From contig NZ_JABAHZ010000002.1 of NCBI RefSeq assembly GCF_012641265.1, positions 806,001 to 870,000 on the forward strand: a DNA stretch of 64,000 nucleotides. Reading direction: 5' to 3'. This DNA is from Chitinophaga eiseniae. GTDB lineage: Bacteria > Bacteroidota > Bacteroidia > Chitinophagales > Chitinophagaceae. Positions within the stretch are counted from its first letter, which is position 1. Each line of letters begins with the position of its first letter. Of this stretch, positions 32,403 to 40,565 are shown piece by piece. A program made the translations under genes and the position numbers. The notes below the pieces were generated by a model. It made no database searches. It was not told where the DNA came from and saw only the letters and a program-made list of their open reading frames with translations.

Positions 32403-33794
32403 ATGAAGAAAATATCATTTCAGGACTATCTCCCCTTCATTTTTCTTGCAATCATTGCAATTATTGGAATTTTTATCCCTTCGCTCCCCAATTTTGCTGA
32501 TACCAGTAAATATAATTCTGCTGACATTGCTTGGATCCTGGTAGCCTCTTCACTGGTATTTTTAATGACGCCTGGTTTATCCTTCTTTTATGGAGGTATG
32601 GTAAATAAGAAGAATGTGATTTCTACCATGATGCAGAGCTTCATTGCTACAGGATTAATCAGCATCGTATGGGTAGTAGTTGGATTTAGCCTGGCATTTG
32701 GTTCTTCTTATCATGGCCTCATCGGAGATCCCCGCACATTTTTTATGTTTCAACACGTAGGATCCGGCGGACCCTGGAGCCTCGCCCCTACTATTCCGCT
32801 GTTATTGTTTGCACTCTTCCAGATGAAGTTTGCTATCATTACCCCCGCATTGGTGGTAGGTGCCGTAGCAGAAAGAATCCGCTTTACTTCTTATGTGCTC
32901 TTCATGGTATTATTCAGCTTATTAGTATATGCGCCTATTGCACACTGGACCTGGCATCCTGATGGTATCCTGTTTAAACTCGGCGTACTCGATTTCGCAG
33001 GTGGTACCGTAGTACATATTACTGCAGGTTGTGCTGCCCTGGCCGGAGCCCTGGTACTGAAAAGAAGAAAAGATCATATCGAAAAGAAAGAATTACAACC
33101 CGCAAATATTCCTTTTGTTTTACTGGGTACCGGTTTACTTTGGTTTGGCTGGTTTGGTTTCAACGCCGGTTCTGCCCTGAGCGCTGGCTCCCTCGCAGCT
33201 ACTGCCTTTGCTACAACTAACACCGCTACTGCTGCTGCTGGTTTATCATGGGTATTCTTTGATGTAATCCGCGGTAGAAAACCATCTGCTCTTGGTTTCT
33301 GCATAGGCGCCGTAGTAGGTCTGGTGGCCATTACGCCTGCTGCCGGTTTCGTAGCTATCCCGCAAAGTGTATTTATCGGGTTTATTGCTGCCATCATTTC
33401 TAACGTAGCTGTACACTGGAAATCAAAAACAAGCATCGACGATACACTGGATGTATTCCCCTGCCATGGTTTAGGTGGTATGGTAGGTATGCTGCTCACC
33501 GGTATCTTCGCTACTAAAACAATAAATGATGCCGGTAACAACGGTTGGTTTTACGGCAACTTCGAGCTGTTTAAAAACCAGGTGCTGGGATTATTGCTGG
33601 TAGTAGGTTACAGCTTCACGGTTTCTTACGGTATCTTCAAACTCATCAACCTGATTCACCCACTGCGTGTATCTGAAGAAGAAGAAGAACTTGGTCTCGA
33701 TGTTACTCAGCACAACGAAAACTATCATCCTTCTCTCATCAGCATATCAGACAATGGTTCCCTGAAAGAAGAAGATGAACTGGTACATTCCTGA
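32403..33794 (+). CDS. amt: Amt-family ammonium transporter
   Basis: A 463-residue Amt/Mep/Rh protein with eleven predicted transmembrane helices after a short hydrophobic lead. The two pore histidines are visible, in FAGGTVVHITAG and DVFPCHGLGGMVG, with the family signature around the first. It lets ammonium be taken up across the inner membrane when nitrogen is scarce. The C-terminal tail is acidic (EEEEELGLDV), longer than in E. coli AmtB. No PII (glnK) gene lies next to it. An outer-membrane beta-barrel gene follows by ~280 bases, an arrangement I associate with amt in this phylum. Confidence 0.96.
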   Translation: MKKISFQDYLPFIFLAIIAIIGIFIPSLPNFADTSKYNSADIAWILVASSLVFLMTPGLSFFYGGMVNKKNVISTMMQSFIATGLISIVWVVVGFSLAFGSSYHGLIGDPRTFFMFQHVGSGGPWSLAPTIPLLLFALFQMKFAIITPALVVGAVAERIRFTSYVLFMVLFSLLVYAPIAHWTWHPDGILFKLGVLDFAGGTVVHITAGCAALAGALVLKRRKDHIEKKELQPANIPFVLLGTGLLWFGWFGFNAGSALSAGSLAATAFATTNTATAAAGLSWVFFDVIRGRKPSALGFCIGAVVGLVAITPAAGFVAIPQSVFIGFIAAIISNVAVHWKSKTSIDDTLDVFPCHGLGGMVGMLLTGIFATKTINDAGNNGWFYGNFELFKNQVLGLLLVVGYSFTVSYGIFKLINLIHPLRVSEEEEELGLDVTQHNENYHPSLISISDNGSLKEEDELVHS

Positions 33795-33889
33795 AATGTA
33801 ACATTGGCAGGTGTTTCAAAAGAATGGAATTTCCCCGGATACGATCTATATCAACTGTATTAAACATATATTTTATGTTGTAAGAACCT

Positions 33890-33965
33890 GGAATGGATAA
33901 TTGGTAGTTAACTAGCTGTAAGAAGTGAAAATTGCACCAATCATTGACTACTGATTATCCATTCC
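33890..33965. repeat. imperfect 23-bp inverted repeat between amt and porin gene
   Basis: The left arm at 33890-33912 (starting GGAATGGATAATTGGTAG) and right arm at 33943-33965 (ending TGATTATCCATTCC) are complementary at 19 of 23 positions, with 30 bases between. The span is 76 bases. It could be a small palindromic repetitive element, or an mRNA hairpin that separates expression of the two genes. No U-tract follows, so it is not a typical terminator. Confidence 0.55.
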
Positions 33966-34072
33966 TCCTATTCTGATTGTAGCACTATCAGAAGCACGCG
34001 TTATGCACCACCCCTGAAACAATCTGCAAGAAAGGCCGTAGTACTTACCATTTCTCAACCAAATATATAAGT

Positions 34073-35158
34073 ATGAAAAGAATGTTAACGACCTTATTTG
34101 CTATGGGCAGCGCTTTGTTTGCCATGTCGCAATCCACAGCAGACACCACAGCTGTACCCGCGTTTAAGCTTTCCGGTTCAGCAGATGTTTATTATAAATA
34201 TAATCTGAACGGTAACTACACCGACAATAAAACCAGCTTTACCAATTCGCACAATTCATTTGAACTGGGGATGGTATCGCTGAAAGTAGAACATGGGTTT
34301 AAAAAAGGAAGCATTGTAGCCGACCTGGGATTTGGAAAAAGAGCGGGAGAATTTTCCTACAACGACCTGCCAGATGGGAAAAACGGCCTGGCGATGGCGA
34401 TTAAGCAATTATATGTTTCATATGAGCTGACCCCCAAGATTAAAATCAGTTTGGGTAGTTTTGCGACCCATATTGGTTATGAATTAGTAGATGCCTACAC
34501 CAACAGGAACTATAGTATGAGCTATTTATTCAGCTATGGACCATTTTTCAATACCGGCGCCAAGGTTGACCTGGCACTCACTTCTTCACTTACCGCTATG
34601 GTAGGGGTTTTTAATCCTACCGATCTGAAATCAGTCACCGCAAACAGTCATAAATATATAGGTGCTCAACTGGGTTTTGCGCCAGCTGAAACACCCATCA
34701 AATTATACCTCAATTACCTGGAAGGAAAGGATACTTCAGGCATACAGAATCACCAGGTAGACCTTGTAGCTACTTACCAGGTGAATAAGGTATTGGGACT
34801 CGGTTACAATGCTACCTATAGCACGTATTCCAATACTACGGTGCCTAAGAATGTTCGTGAAAATGCCAAATGGTGGGGAAATGCCTTGTATGTAAATCTT
34901 GATTTTACAAGCAAAGTGGGGCTCACGGTACGTGGTGAATATTTTAGTGATAAAGATGGCCTGAAAGTATTTGGCAGCGTGCCTGGCGGAGGTAACGTAG
35001 TAGAAGGAACGGTTACCTTAAATTATAAGGTAGGAAACCTTACTATTATGCCAGAGTTTAGATTAGACAAAGCTTCAGCTAATATATTCAATAAGTCTGA
35101 TGGCAAACCATATGATGTTACATCCAATGTTTTGTTAGCCGCTACGTATCACTTCTGA
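34073..35158 (+). CDS. outer-membrane beta-barrel porin (BBP2/OmpL-like)
   Basis: A 361-residue protein with signal peptide MKRMLTTLFAMGSALFAMSQ. The mature chain starts FKLSGSADVYYKYNLNG and continues as alternating polar and hydrophobic beta strands to a C-terminal VLLAATYHF, whose last residue is the phenylalanine typical of outer-membrane barrels. It fits the putative beta-barrel porin-2 family often found beside amt genes in Bacteroidota. A role in letting ammonium or amines pass the outer membrane is inferred from the neighbour only. Confidence 0.8.
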   Translation: MKRMLTTLFAMGSALFAMSQSTADTTAVPAFKLSGSADVYYKYNLNGNYTDNKTSFTNSHNSFELGMVSLKVEHGFKKGSIVADLGFGKRAGEFSYNDLPDGKNGLAMAIKQLYVSYELTPKIKISLGSFATHIGYELVDAYTNRNYSMSYLFSYGPFFNTGAKVDLALTSSLTAMVGVFNPTDLKSVTANSHKYIGAQLGFAPAETPIKLYLNYLEGKDTSGIQNHQVDLVATYQVNKVLGLGYNATYSTYSNTTVPKNVRENAKWWGNALYVNLDFTSKVGLTVRGEYFSDKDGLKVFGSVPGGGNVVEGTVTLNYKVGNLTIMPEFRLDKASANIFNKSDGKPYDVTSNVLLAATYHF

Positions 35159-35178
35159 TAGGAGCATTACAAAAAGAA

Positions 35179-35238
35179 CGATGCAGGGGTGACAGCAGCC
35201 CCATGGCAATGGAAACAAATGGTTAAATCCCTGCATCG
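35179..35238 (+). repeat. 10-bp inverted repeat downstream of the porin gene
   Basis: CGATGCAGGG (35179-35188) and CCCTGCATCG (35229-35238) are perfect complements with 40 bases between, which themselves hold smaller pairings (GGGG/GCCCC, CCAT/ATGG). It lies just after the porin stop. No U-run follows, so it is a 3'-end structure or weak terminator at best. Confidence 0.45.
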
Positions 35239-35276
35239 TAAATTGATTTGTATTATCTTGCTGTCAAAAAGAAAGA

Positions 35277-35936
35277 ATGTTGCAGCCGTCCACGTTAAAA
35301 TTTCTGAAGTCACTCAGGCTGAATAATAATAAGGTCTGGTTTGACGAACACAAAACCGAATACCAGGCCGCCAAGGCTGATTTTGAAAGTATGGTGCAGC
35401 AGCTGATAGATGGACTGTCAAAGCAGGAGCCTTCTATGCAGGGCCTGCAATTAAAAGATTGTGTGTTCCGGATCTACAAGGATGTTCGGTTTTCGAAAGA
35501 TAAAACGCCCTATAAAGTAAACCTGGCCGCTTCTTTCCAGGCAGGGGGCAAAAAATCTACCCTGGCAGGATATTATTTCCACATGGAGCCGGGAGGCAAT
35601 AGCTTTGCCGGTGGCGGGCTCTGGATGCCAGGCGCTCCTGAACTTAAAAAGCTACGCCAGGAAATAGATTATAATTTCCAGGAATTTGAACAGCTGATTT
35701 CCAATAAGGAGTTTATTAAACAGTTTGGGAAAATAGAAGGAGAAGCGTTAAAAACAGCTCCACAGGGATATCAACCGGATAATCCGGCTATTGCCTACCT
35801 GAAATTGAAAAGCTTTGTTGTTTCTCATCCGTTCACTGATGAAGCTTGCACACAACCGGCGCTCGTGAGGGAAATACTGAAAACCTTTGCCATCATGCAG
35901 CCCTTTATCCAGTTCATTAACCGCGCTATGGACTAG
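35277..35936 (+). CDS. DUF2461 family protein
   Basis: A 219-residue protein of the DUF2461 family, recognised by its opening (STLKFLKSLRLNNNKVWFDE) and the block FRIYKDVRFSKDKTPYKVNL followed by GYYFHMEPGGNSFAGGGLWM. The family is widespread in bacteria and has no agreed function. No signal peptide, so cytoplasmic. It is monocistronic here, between a porin gene and a small inverted-repeat unit on the opposite strand. Confidence 0.9.
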   Translation: MLQPSTLKFLKSLRLNNNKVWFDEHKTEYQAAKADFESMVQQLIDGLSKQEPSMQGLQLKDCVFRIYKDVRFSKDKTPYKVNLAASFQAGGKKSTLAGYYFHMEPGGNSFAGGGLWMPGAPELKKLRQEIDYNFQEFEQLISNKEFIKQFGKIEGEALKTAPQGYQPDNPAIAYLKLKSFVVSHPFTDEACTQPALVREILKTFAIMQPFIQFINRAMD

Positions 35937-35949
35937 CCGGAAAGTGTTG

Positions 35950-36187
35950 ATATTAGTTTATCAGATAAATGCGATTATTTAATAATCGCCTGTTATTACC
36001 ATGTATACTACACCGGCAAACATTGCCAGGAAAAGAAGGCCACACATAATGCCCAGTATCCATAGCGCGATATAAGCGAATATCGCCTTATGTTCTGAAG
36101 GTAAATGCAGGTTGTTTTTTGGATCAAGTTCGTATTTAAATGGCCATTTCTTTTTCTTCATCCCATACTTATCTGATAAACTAATAT
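35950..36187. repeat. 238-bp unit bounded by 19-bp perfect inverted repeats
   Basis: ATATTAGTTTATCAGATAA at 35950-35968 and its exact reverse complement at 36169-36187. Each arm contains the short palindrome TTATC-N-GATAA. Just inside the left arm is a second hairpin, GCGATTATT/AATAATCGC (35971-35989), that overlaps the stop codon of the 60-residue gene inside. The unit may be a small mobile or MITE-like element, or a gene framed by two operator sites; no target-site duplication was recognised. Confidence 0.6.
35979..36161 (-). CDS. small single-helix membrane protein, unknown
   Basis: A 60-residue predicted protein: basic start MKKKKWPFKY, a short polar stretch, then a long hydrophobic segment (FAYIALWILGIMCGLLFLAM onward) to the end, enough for one or two membrane spans, ending TGDY. 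It is flanked by the 19-bp inverted repeats, and its stop codon lies inside a hairpin. No family recognised. The gene 31 bases upstream on the same strand is also small and unknown. Coding is plausible from the signal-anchor-like composition but not certain. Confidence 0.6.
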   Translation of the reverse strand: MKKKKWPFKYELDPKNNLHLPSEHKAIFAYIALWILGIMCGLLFLAMFAGVVYMVITGDY

Positions 36188-36191
36188 ACCA

Positions 36192-36443
36192 CTAGTTTTT
36201 GTGAATCAGAAATTCGAATGGACGAGCCTTGCGATTCTTTAAAAGATTTTCTTTGTCAGTACGAGCGTGAGCAAAACGTTGATTATAAACGTTTGCCACT
36301 TCGATAATTGGTATGATCCCATCTAAAGTATCCTGCTGATCAACGATATTCATGATCCTGGATACCTGTGAGGAGAAATTGCTACTCCACTCTTCGGTGA
36401 ACTTGTGCATTAACAGAAGCTCGCGATTGGTGTTGGTTTTCAT
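36192..36443 (-). CDS. small helical protein, unknown
   Basis: An 83-residue predicted cytoplasmic protein, mostly alpha-helical and charged (opening MKTNTNRELLLMHKFTEEWS, ending RPFEFLIHKN). No motif recognised. It lies upstream of the 60-residue gene on the same strand, with the right 19-bp inverted repeat in between. The frame has a balanced, Bacteroidota-like composition and a good ATG, which supports a real gene. Confidence 0.6.
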   Translation of the reverse strand: MKTNTNRELLLMHKFTEEWSSNFSSQVSRIMNIVDQQDTLDGIIPIIEVANVYNQRFAHARTDKENLLKNRKARPFEFLIHKN

Positions 36444-36760
36444 AGGACTTAAGGGTGTTTTCTGATTAGAAAATAACGAAAAAAACCGGCATCTCTAAAA
36501 TTGGACTACTCTTCACTTTCAAAGAGTTTTAGTTGGCATAGGATTATTGATTCCAAAATTGGATTTTCTGCCGCACAAATCAATACTACTTCCGTGTAAT
36601 TTTTAAGCTTTCTGTGTTATTGTTTTATGAAGGATATAAAAAAGAGCAAGCGATAACATGCTTGCTCTTAATAAGTTATAAAATCGTTTTCGTATAGTCA
36701 TCTACGGGAGCCACGTTTAGGGGTATTTTTGTCCCTTAATTACATAGCACAACAGTATGA
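36444..36760. other. spacer with asd terminator
   Basis: About 320 bases between the small unknown gene and asd, both on the minus strand. Besides the asd terminator at 36642-36669 I see only AT-rich sequence; the promoter of the small genes must lie in its left part. Confidence 0.5.
36642..36669 (-). terminator. Rho-independent terminator of asd
   Basis: Perfect 10-bp stem AAGAGCAAGC (36642-36651) / GCTTGCTCTT (36660-36669) with an 8-base loop. On the minus strand it is followed by TTTTATATCC, a usable U-tract, about 90 bases after the asd stop. Confidence 0.82.
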
Positions 36761-37750
36761 TTACAACCAGTTTTTGCCACTGAGGTATTCTGCAATCTGT
36801 ACAGCGTTGGTAGCCGCTCCTTTGCGGAGGTTATCTGCTACTATCCACATATTCACCGTTTTAGGCTGCGTTTCGTCCCTGCGGATACGGCCTACAAATA
36901 CTTCGTCTTTGTCGTGCGCATCTTTAGGCATTGGGTACTGGGCTTTAGAAGGATCATCTACCACAATAACACCAGGTGTTTGTTCCAGCAGGCCACGCAG
37001 CTCTTTCACATCGTATTCATTTTCAAACTCGATGTTTACGGATTCACTATGACCGCCCATTACCGGAATACGTACAGTCGTTGCTGTTACCAGGATACTG
37101 TCGTCCCGCATAATTTTTTTGGTTTCATTTACCATCTTCATCTCTTCTTTCGTATAGCCGTTATCGAGAAATACGTCTATCTGCGGAATAACATTCAGAT
37201 CGATAGGGTATGCATATGCCATTTCGCCACTGATACCTTGTCTTTCATTCATCAACTGGGTTACCGCTTTTACGCCGGTACCGGTTACTGACTGATAAGT
37301 AGATACCACTACCCTTTTAATTTTATATTTTTCGTGCAGTGGTTTCAGTACCAGCACCATCTGGATGGTAGAACAGTTAGGATTAGCAATGATTTTGTCG
37401 TCCTGGGTAATGGCATCGCCATTTACTTCCGGTACCACCAGTTTTTTGCCGGGGTCCATTCTCCAGGCGCTGGAGTTGTCGATAACAGTGATACCAGCTT
37501 CCGCAAATTTAGGCGCCCATTCCAGGGAAGTACCGCCACCAGCGGAGAAAATAGCCACATTAGGCTTCATCGATATTGCCGTTGCAGCATTCACCACCTT
37601 CCAGGTCTTACCCTTAAATGTTACTTCCTTACCTACGGACTTCTCAGAAGCCACTGGAATCAATTCAGTAACGGGAAAGTTTCTTTCCGTTAACACCTGT
37701 AACATTTTTGAGCCTACCAGTCCGGTCGCTCCTACTACGGCAACTTTCAT
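36761..37750 (-). CDS. asd: aspartate-semialdehyde dehydrogenase
   Basis: A 329-residue enzyme that reduces L-aspartyl-4-phosphate with NADPH to the semialdehyde, the branch point to lysine/diaminopimelate, threonine and methionine. It has the N-terminal NADP site VAVVGATGLVGSKMLQVL, the substrate/NADP region SAGGGTSLEW, and the catalytic cysteine in the conserved IANPNCSTIQMV; further on VSTYQSVTGTGVKAV is typical. Length is normal. It has its own terminator and no pathway partners in the window, so it appears monocistronic. Confidence 0.97.
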   Translation of the reverse strand: MKVAVVGATGLVGSKMLQVLTERNFPVTELIPVASEKSVGKEVTFKGKTWKVVNAATAISMKPNVAIFSAGGGTSLEWAPKFAEAGITVIDNSSAWRMDPGKKLVVPEVNGDAITQDDKIIANPNCSTIQMVLVLKPLHEKYKIKRVVVSTYQSVTGTGVKAVTQLMNERQGISGEMAYAYPIDLNVIPQIDVFLDNGYTKEEMKMVNETKKIMRDDSILVTATTVRIPVMGGHSESVNIEFENEYDVKELRGLLEQTPGVIVVDDPSKAQYPMPKDAHDKDEVFVGRIRRDETQPKTVNMWIVADNLRKGAATNAVQIAEYLSGKNWL

Positions 37751-37897
37751 TTTGTTTTACATTTTTAATTTTGGAAACCCAAAATTAATGTATCGCATGC
37801 GCTTTTCATAGCATTCAGTATTTTTTTTGCCGTTTAGATGGCGTTAACACTTTGCGAAAGCGAATAGGGTAAGTTTGGAGCCCAAAAACTACCCGAT

Positions 37898-39607
37898 ATG
37901 CGATGCCCCATTGTTTGTATGGGCCTGTTGTTACAGGCGTTCAGCGGTTTTACCCAATCGCCGGCCATTTATGACGTGGTTATCCACGAAATAATGGTTA
38001 AACCTGCCCCCACACTAGGGTTACCACCTTACGAATATATAGAACTAAAAAATATAAGTACGGCGCCTGTTCAGCTGAAAGACTGGCGCCTGGCAGTCAA
38101 TAAGCGGGAGGTTATCCTGCCGGCTTGTTTGTTGCAGCCAGATAGCCTGCTATTGCTCTGTGCTACCGCAGCCGCGCCCAGCTACCCGGTTTCCAACGTC
38201 AGGGGAATAGACCGGTTCCCCGCCCTGGCAGATGACAGTGCGCTGGTGGTATTGTATGATGCACGGCGGCGGGTGATACATGCGGTAGATTACGATGCGC
38301 ATTGGTATGGTACAGCATCTCCTCCCAAGGGAGGCATCAGCCTGGAAATGATCAATGATGCGCTTCCCTGCAGCGGTAAAATCAACTGGACGGCCAGTAC
38401 AGCCGCAACAGGTGGAACGCCCGGCAGTCCCAATGAGGCGGCCGCACCACTGACGGATAACACCCGGCCGGATCTCAACTACGCAACTATAACAGATAGT
38501 TTGCATGTATTACTGGGATTCAGTAAAACGCTGGATAGCACGTTGGCCGCTGATCCCGCACATTATCATTTCAATAATGGCTTGGAGGTGGCCGCCTGTC
38601 GCGTACTCCCGCCTCTATTCAGGAATGTGGCATTGCAGCTCGCTGGGCCCTTATCTCCAGGGGAGATATATACGTTAACTACCACGGCACTGACAGACTG
38701 TATGGGAGAAAGCAGCGGGCTACATACCAGTCTCGCTATTGGCATACCACAACGTCCGGAAAAGCAGGGCGTAATCATTAATGAAGTATTATTCGATCCT
38801 GTTCCCGGAATCCCGGAATTTGTAGAATTATACAATGGTAGCCAGAAAGTGATAGAACTGGCCAGCCTGCGGCTTTGTAACAGGAAGGCAGATGGCAGCC
38901 TGGGGCCATGGAAGATACTCAGTAACACCGGGCGCCTGTTGATGCCCGGCCAGCCACTGGCACTCACCACTGATGTAACAGCGCTTTGTGGAGGATACCC
39001 ACATGCGCAGCCGGAAAATATTCAAACCGTTGGGAGCTTGCCTTCTATGCCCGTTACGGAAGGAACCATTGTATTATTACGGGCAGATAGCACCCTGCTG
39101 GATGAACTGCATTATACGAGCCGCCTGCATTTTCCCCTGGCCCGGGAGCTGCAGGGCGTGTCGCTGGAGCGATTATCTTATGCCCGTCCAACAGAAGATG
39201 CGGGTAACTGGCACTCGGCGGCTACGGCGGCGGGTAATGCTACGCCGGGAGCGATTAACTCCCAGCGCTGGCCGGATGCAGGCGATTCACTGAATATTGT
39301 GCTGGCCCCAGGTGTTTTTTCTCCCAACCAGGATGGTATAGATGACTGGGTCCGGATTTCCTGGCAATTGCCCGGCCCTGGCTATGTTGGAAATATTGTT
39401 ATTTATGATATACAAGGAAGACCCGTGAAATGGCTGGCCCGTAATTTTTTGTTGGGAAATAATGGATATTTGCAGTGGGACGGAAAAAACGAAAATGCAG
39501 TACTTTTACCTTCAGGGATTTACATATTTCTTATAGAAATATTTAATTTACCTGGACAGGTGAAACGATGTAAACGCACGGTGGTGATGGCACGAAAGTT
39601 GAATTGA
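37898..39607 (+). CDS. secreted protein with two lamin-tail domains and CHU_C-like C-terminus
   Basis: A 569-residue exported protein. The signal peptide is MRCPIVCMGLLLQAFSGFTQ. Residues ~25-190 form a lamin-tail (LTD) beta sandwich (VVIHEIMVKPAPT, YEYIELKNISTAPVQLKDW). A short Ig-like region follows (~200-280), then a second LTD at ~290-450 (VIINEVLFDPVPGIPEFVEL). The last ~100 residues resemble the gliding-motility-associated/T9SS sorting domain (GVFSPNQDGIDD, LPSGIYIFLIEI, ending VMARKLN). LTDs in bacterial surface proteins may bind membrane or carry enzymes; no enzyme domain is present. A solitary cell-surface protein whose role is unknown. Confidence 0.85.
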   Translation: MRCPIVCMGLLLQAFSGFTQSPAIYDVVIHEIMVKPAPTLGLPPYEYIELKNISTAPVQLKDWRLAVNKREVILPACLLQPDSLLLLCATAAAPSYPVSNVRGIDRFPALADDSALVVLYDARRRVIHAVDYDAHWYGTASPPKGGISLEMINDALPCSGKINWTASTAATGGTPGSPNEAAAPLTDNTRPDLNYATITDSLHVLLGFSKTLDSTLAADPAHYHFNNGLEVAACRVLPPLFRNVALQLAGPLSPGEIYTLTTTALTDCMGESSGLHTSLAIGIPQRPEKQGVIINEVLFDPVPGIPEFVELYNGSQKVIELASLRLCNRKADGSLGPWKILSNTGRLLMPGQPLALTTDVTALCGGYPHAQPENIQTVGSLPSMPVTEGTIVLLRADSTLLDELHYTSRLHFPLARELQGVSLERLSYARPTEDAGNWHSAATAAGNATPGAINSQRWPDAGDSLNIVLAPGVFSPNQDGIDDWVRISWQLPGPGYVGNIVIYDIQGRPVKWLARNFLLGNNGYLQWDGKNENAVLLPSGIYIFLIEIFNLPGQVKRCKRTVVMARKLN

Positions 39608-39672
39608 GCGACACCCCTGTTAAAGGCTTTTTATTGCCTAAAAATAGCAGCGGTCAATCTATTATAATTATT

Positions 39673-39680
39673 TATATTTG
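39673..39680 (+). promoter_or_regulatory. -7 box TATATTTG before the DUF5606 gene
   Basis: TATATTTG fits the Bacteroidota -7 consensus TAnnTTTG and lies 20 bases before ATG 39701. No clear -33 TTG is present at the proper distance, so only the -7 element is supported. Confidence 0.4.
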
Positions 39681-39700
39681 CGCTTCCTAAAAATTTGAAC

Positions 39701-40375
39701 ATGCAGTACAGAGAAATTGTTGCAGTAACCGGGTTGGGCGGTTTGTTTCAGTTAGTAGCCAGTAAACAAGATGGCGCCATCGTAAGGTCACTGGAAGATA
39801 AAAGTACAAGGTTTGTATCTTCCCGCGTGCATAATTTTACTCCACTGGAAAGTATTGAAGTATTCACTACCGGCGAAAACGTAAACCTGGCTGAAGTATT
39901 TAAAGCCATGGATGAAAAAGCAGCGGCATTCCCGCTTGTAGCTGGTAAAGCAGACAACAATGCTATCAAAGCTTATTTCAAAAGCGTATTCCCTGAATTC
40001 GATGAAGACAGAGTGTATGTGAGTGATATGAAGAAGATGGTAAAATGGTTCGGTATCCTCAAAGCAAACGATCTGTTGAAATTTGAAGAGATCCTGGCCG
40101 ATGGTGAAGGTGAAGTGGAAGCAGTGGCTGTAGAAGAAACCGCAGCTCCTCAGAAAAAAGCCAAAGCAGCTCCTGCTGTCGCTACTGAAGAAACAGCTGT
40201 AGAAGAAAAGCCTAAGAAGACACGCGCTAAAAAAGCCGCTGACACTGACACTGAAGAAGGCGCTGAAGAAAAAGCACCTAAGAAGACTAAAGCTAAGAAA
40301 GAAGAAGCGCCGGCAGCAGAAGGTGAAGAACCTAAAAAAGTTGCGAAGCCACGCAAGAAGAAAACAGAAGAATAG
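39701..40375 (+). CDS. DUF5606 protein with lysine/alanine/glutamate-rich tail
   Basis: Predicted 224 residues from ATG 39701 (a TTG two codons earlier is in frame). Residues 1-~140 form the conserved DUF5606 domain (MQYREIVAVTGLGGLFQLVA and VSDMKKMVKWFGILKAND), common in Bacteroidota and of unknown function. The last ~80 residues are low-complexity and charged, with repeated KKTKAKK, PKKTRAKK and final PRKKKTEE. This tail resembles histone-H1-like or nucleoid proteins and would be disordered. Nucleic-acid binding through the tail is inference. It has a strong terminator behind it and stands alone. Confidence 0.85.
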   Translation: MQYREIVAVTGLGGLFQLVASKQDGAIVRSLEDKSTRFVSSRVHNFTPLESIEVFTTGENVNLAEVFKAMDEKAAAFPLVAGKADNNAIKAYFKSVFPEFDEDRVYVSDMKKMVKWFGILKANDLLKFEEILADGEGEVEAVAVEETAAPQKKAKAAPAVATEETAVEEKPKKTRAKKAADTDTEEGAEEKAPKKTKAKKEEAPAAEGEEPKKVAKPRKKKTEE

Positions 40376-40421
40376 TAAGACACTGGTTATTTGCTGATAC
40401 CCATCAACAGATAACAAATAT

Positions 40422-40469
40422 TTCAGGCTTCTATTTACCGCCTTTGCTGACGGTGAATAGAAGCCTGAA
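40422..40469 (+). terminator. terminator hairpin after the DUF5606 gene
   Basis: A 19-bp stem, 40422-40440 with 40451-40469, one G-U step and a 10-base loop (TTCAGGCTTC at the base), followed by TCGTTTTAG. Strong and well placed, ~45 bases after the stop. Confidence 0.82.
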
Positions 40470-40565
40470 TCGTTTTAGTATTCGTTTTTTAACGATTCTT
40501 TAAATGCATTCGCCTAAAAAAGTGCTACATTTCTACATTCGAAAAAATTCAAAATATTTGATAGC

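Noticed and set aside
35950-36187. Insertion sequence suggested by terminal inverted repeats
   Set aside because: The internal frame is a 60-residue membrane protein, not a transposase, and no target duplication was seen. Kept as an unexplained unit only.
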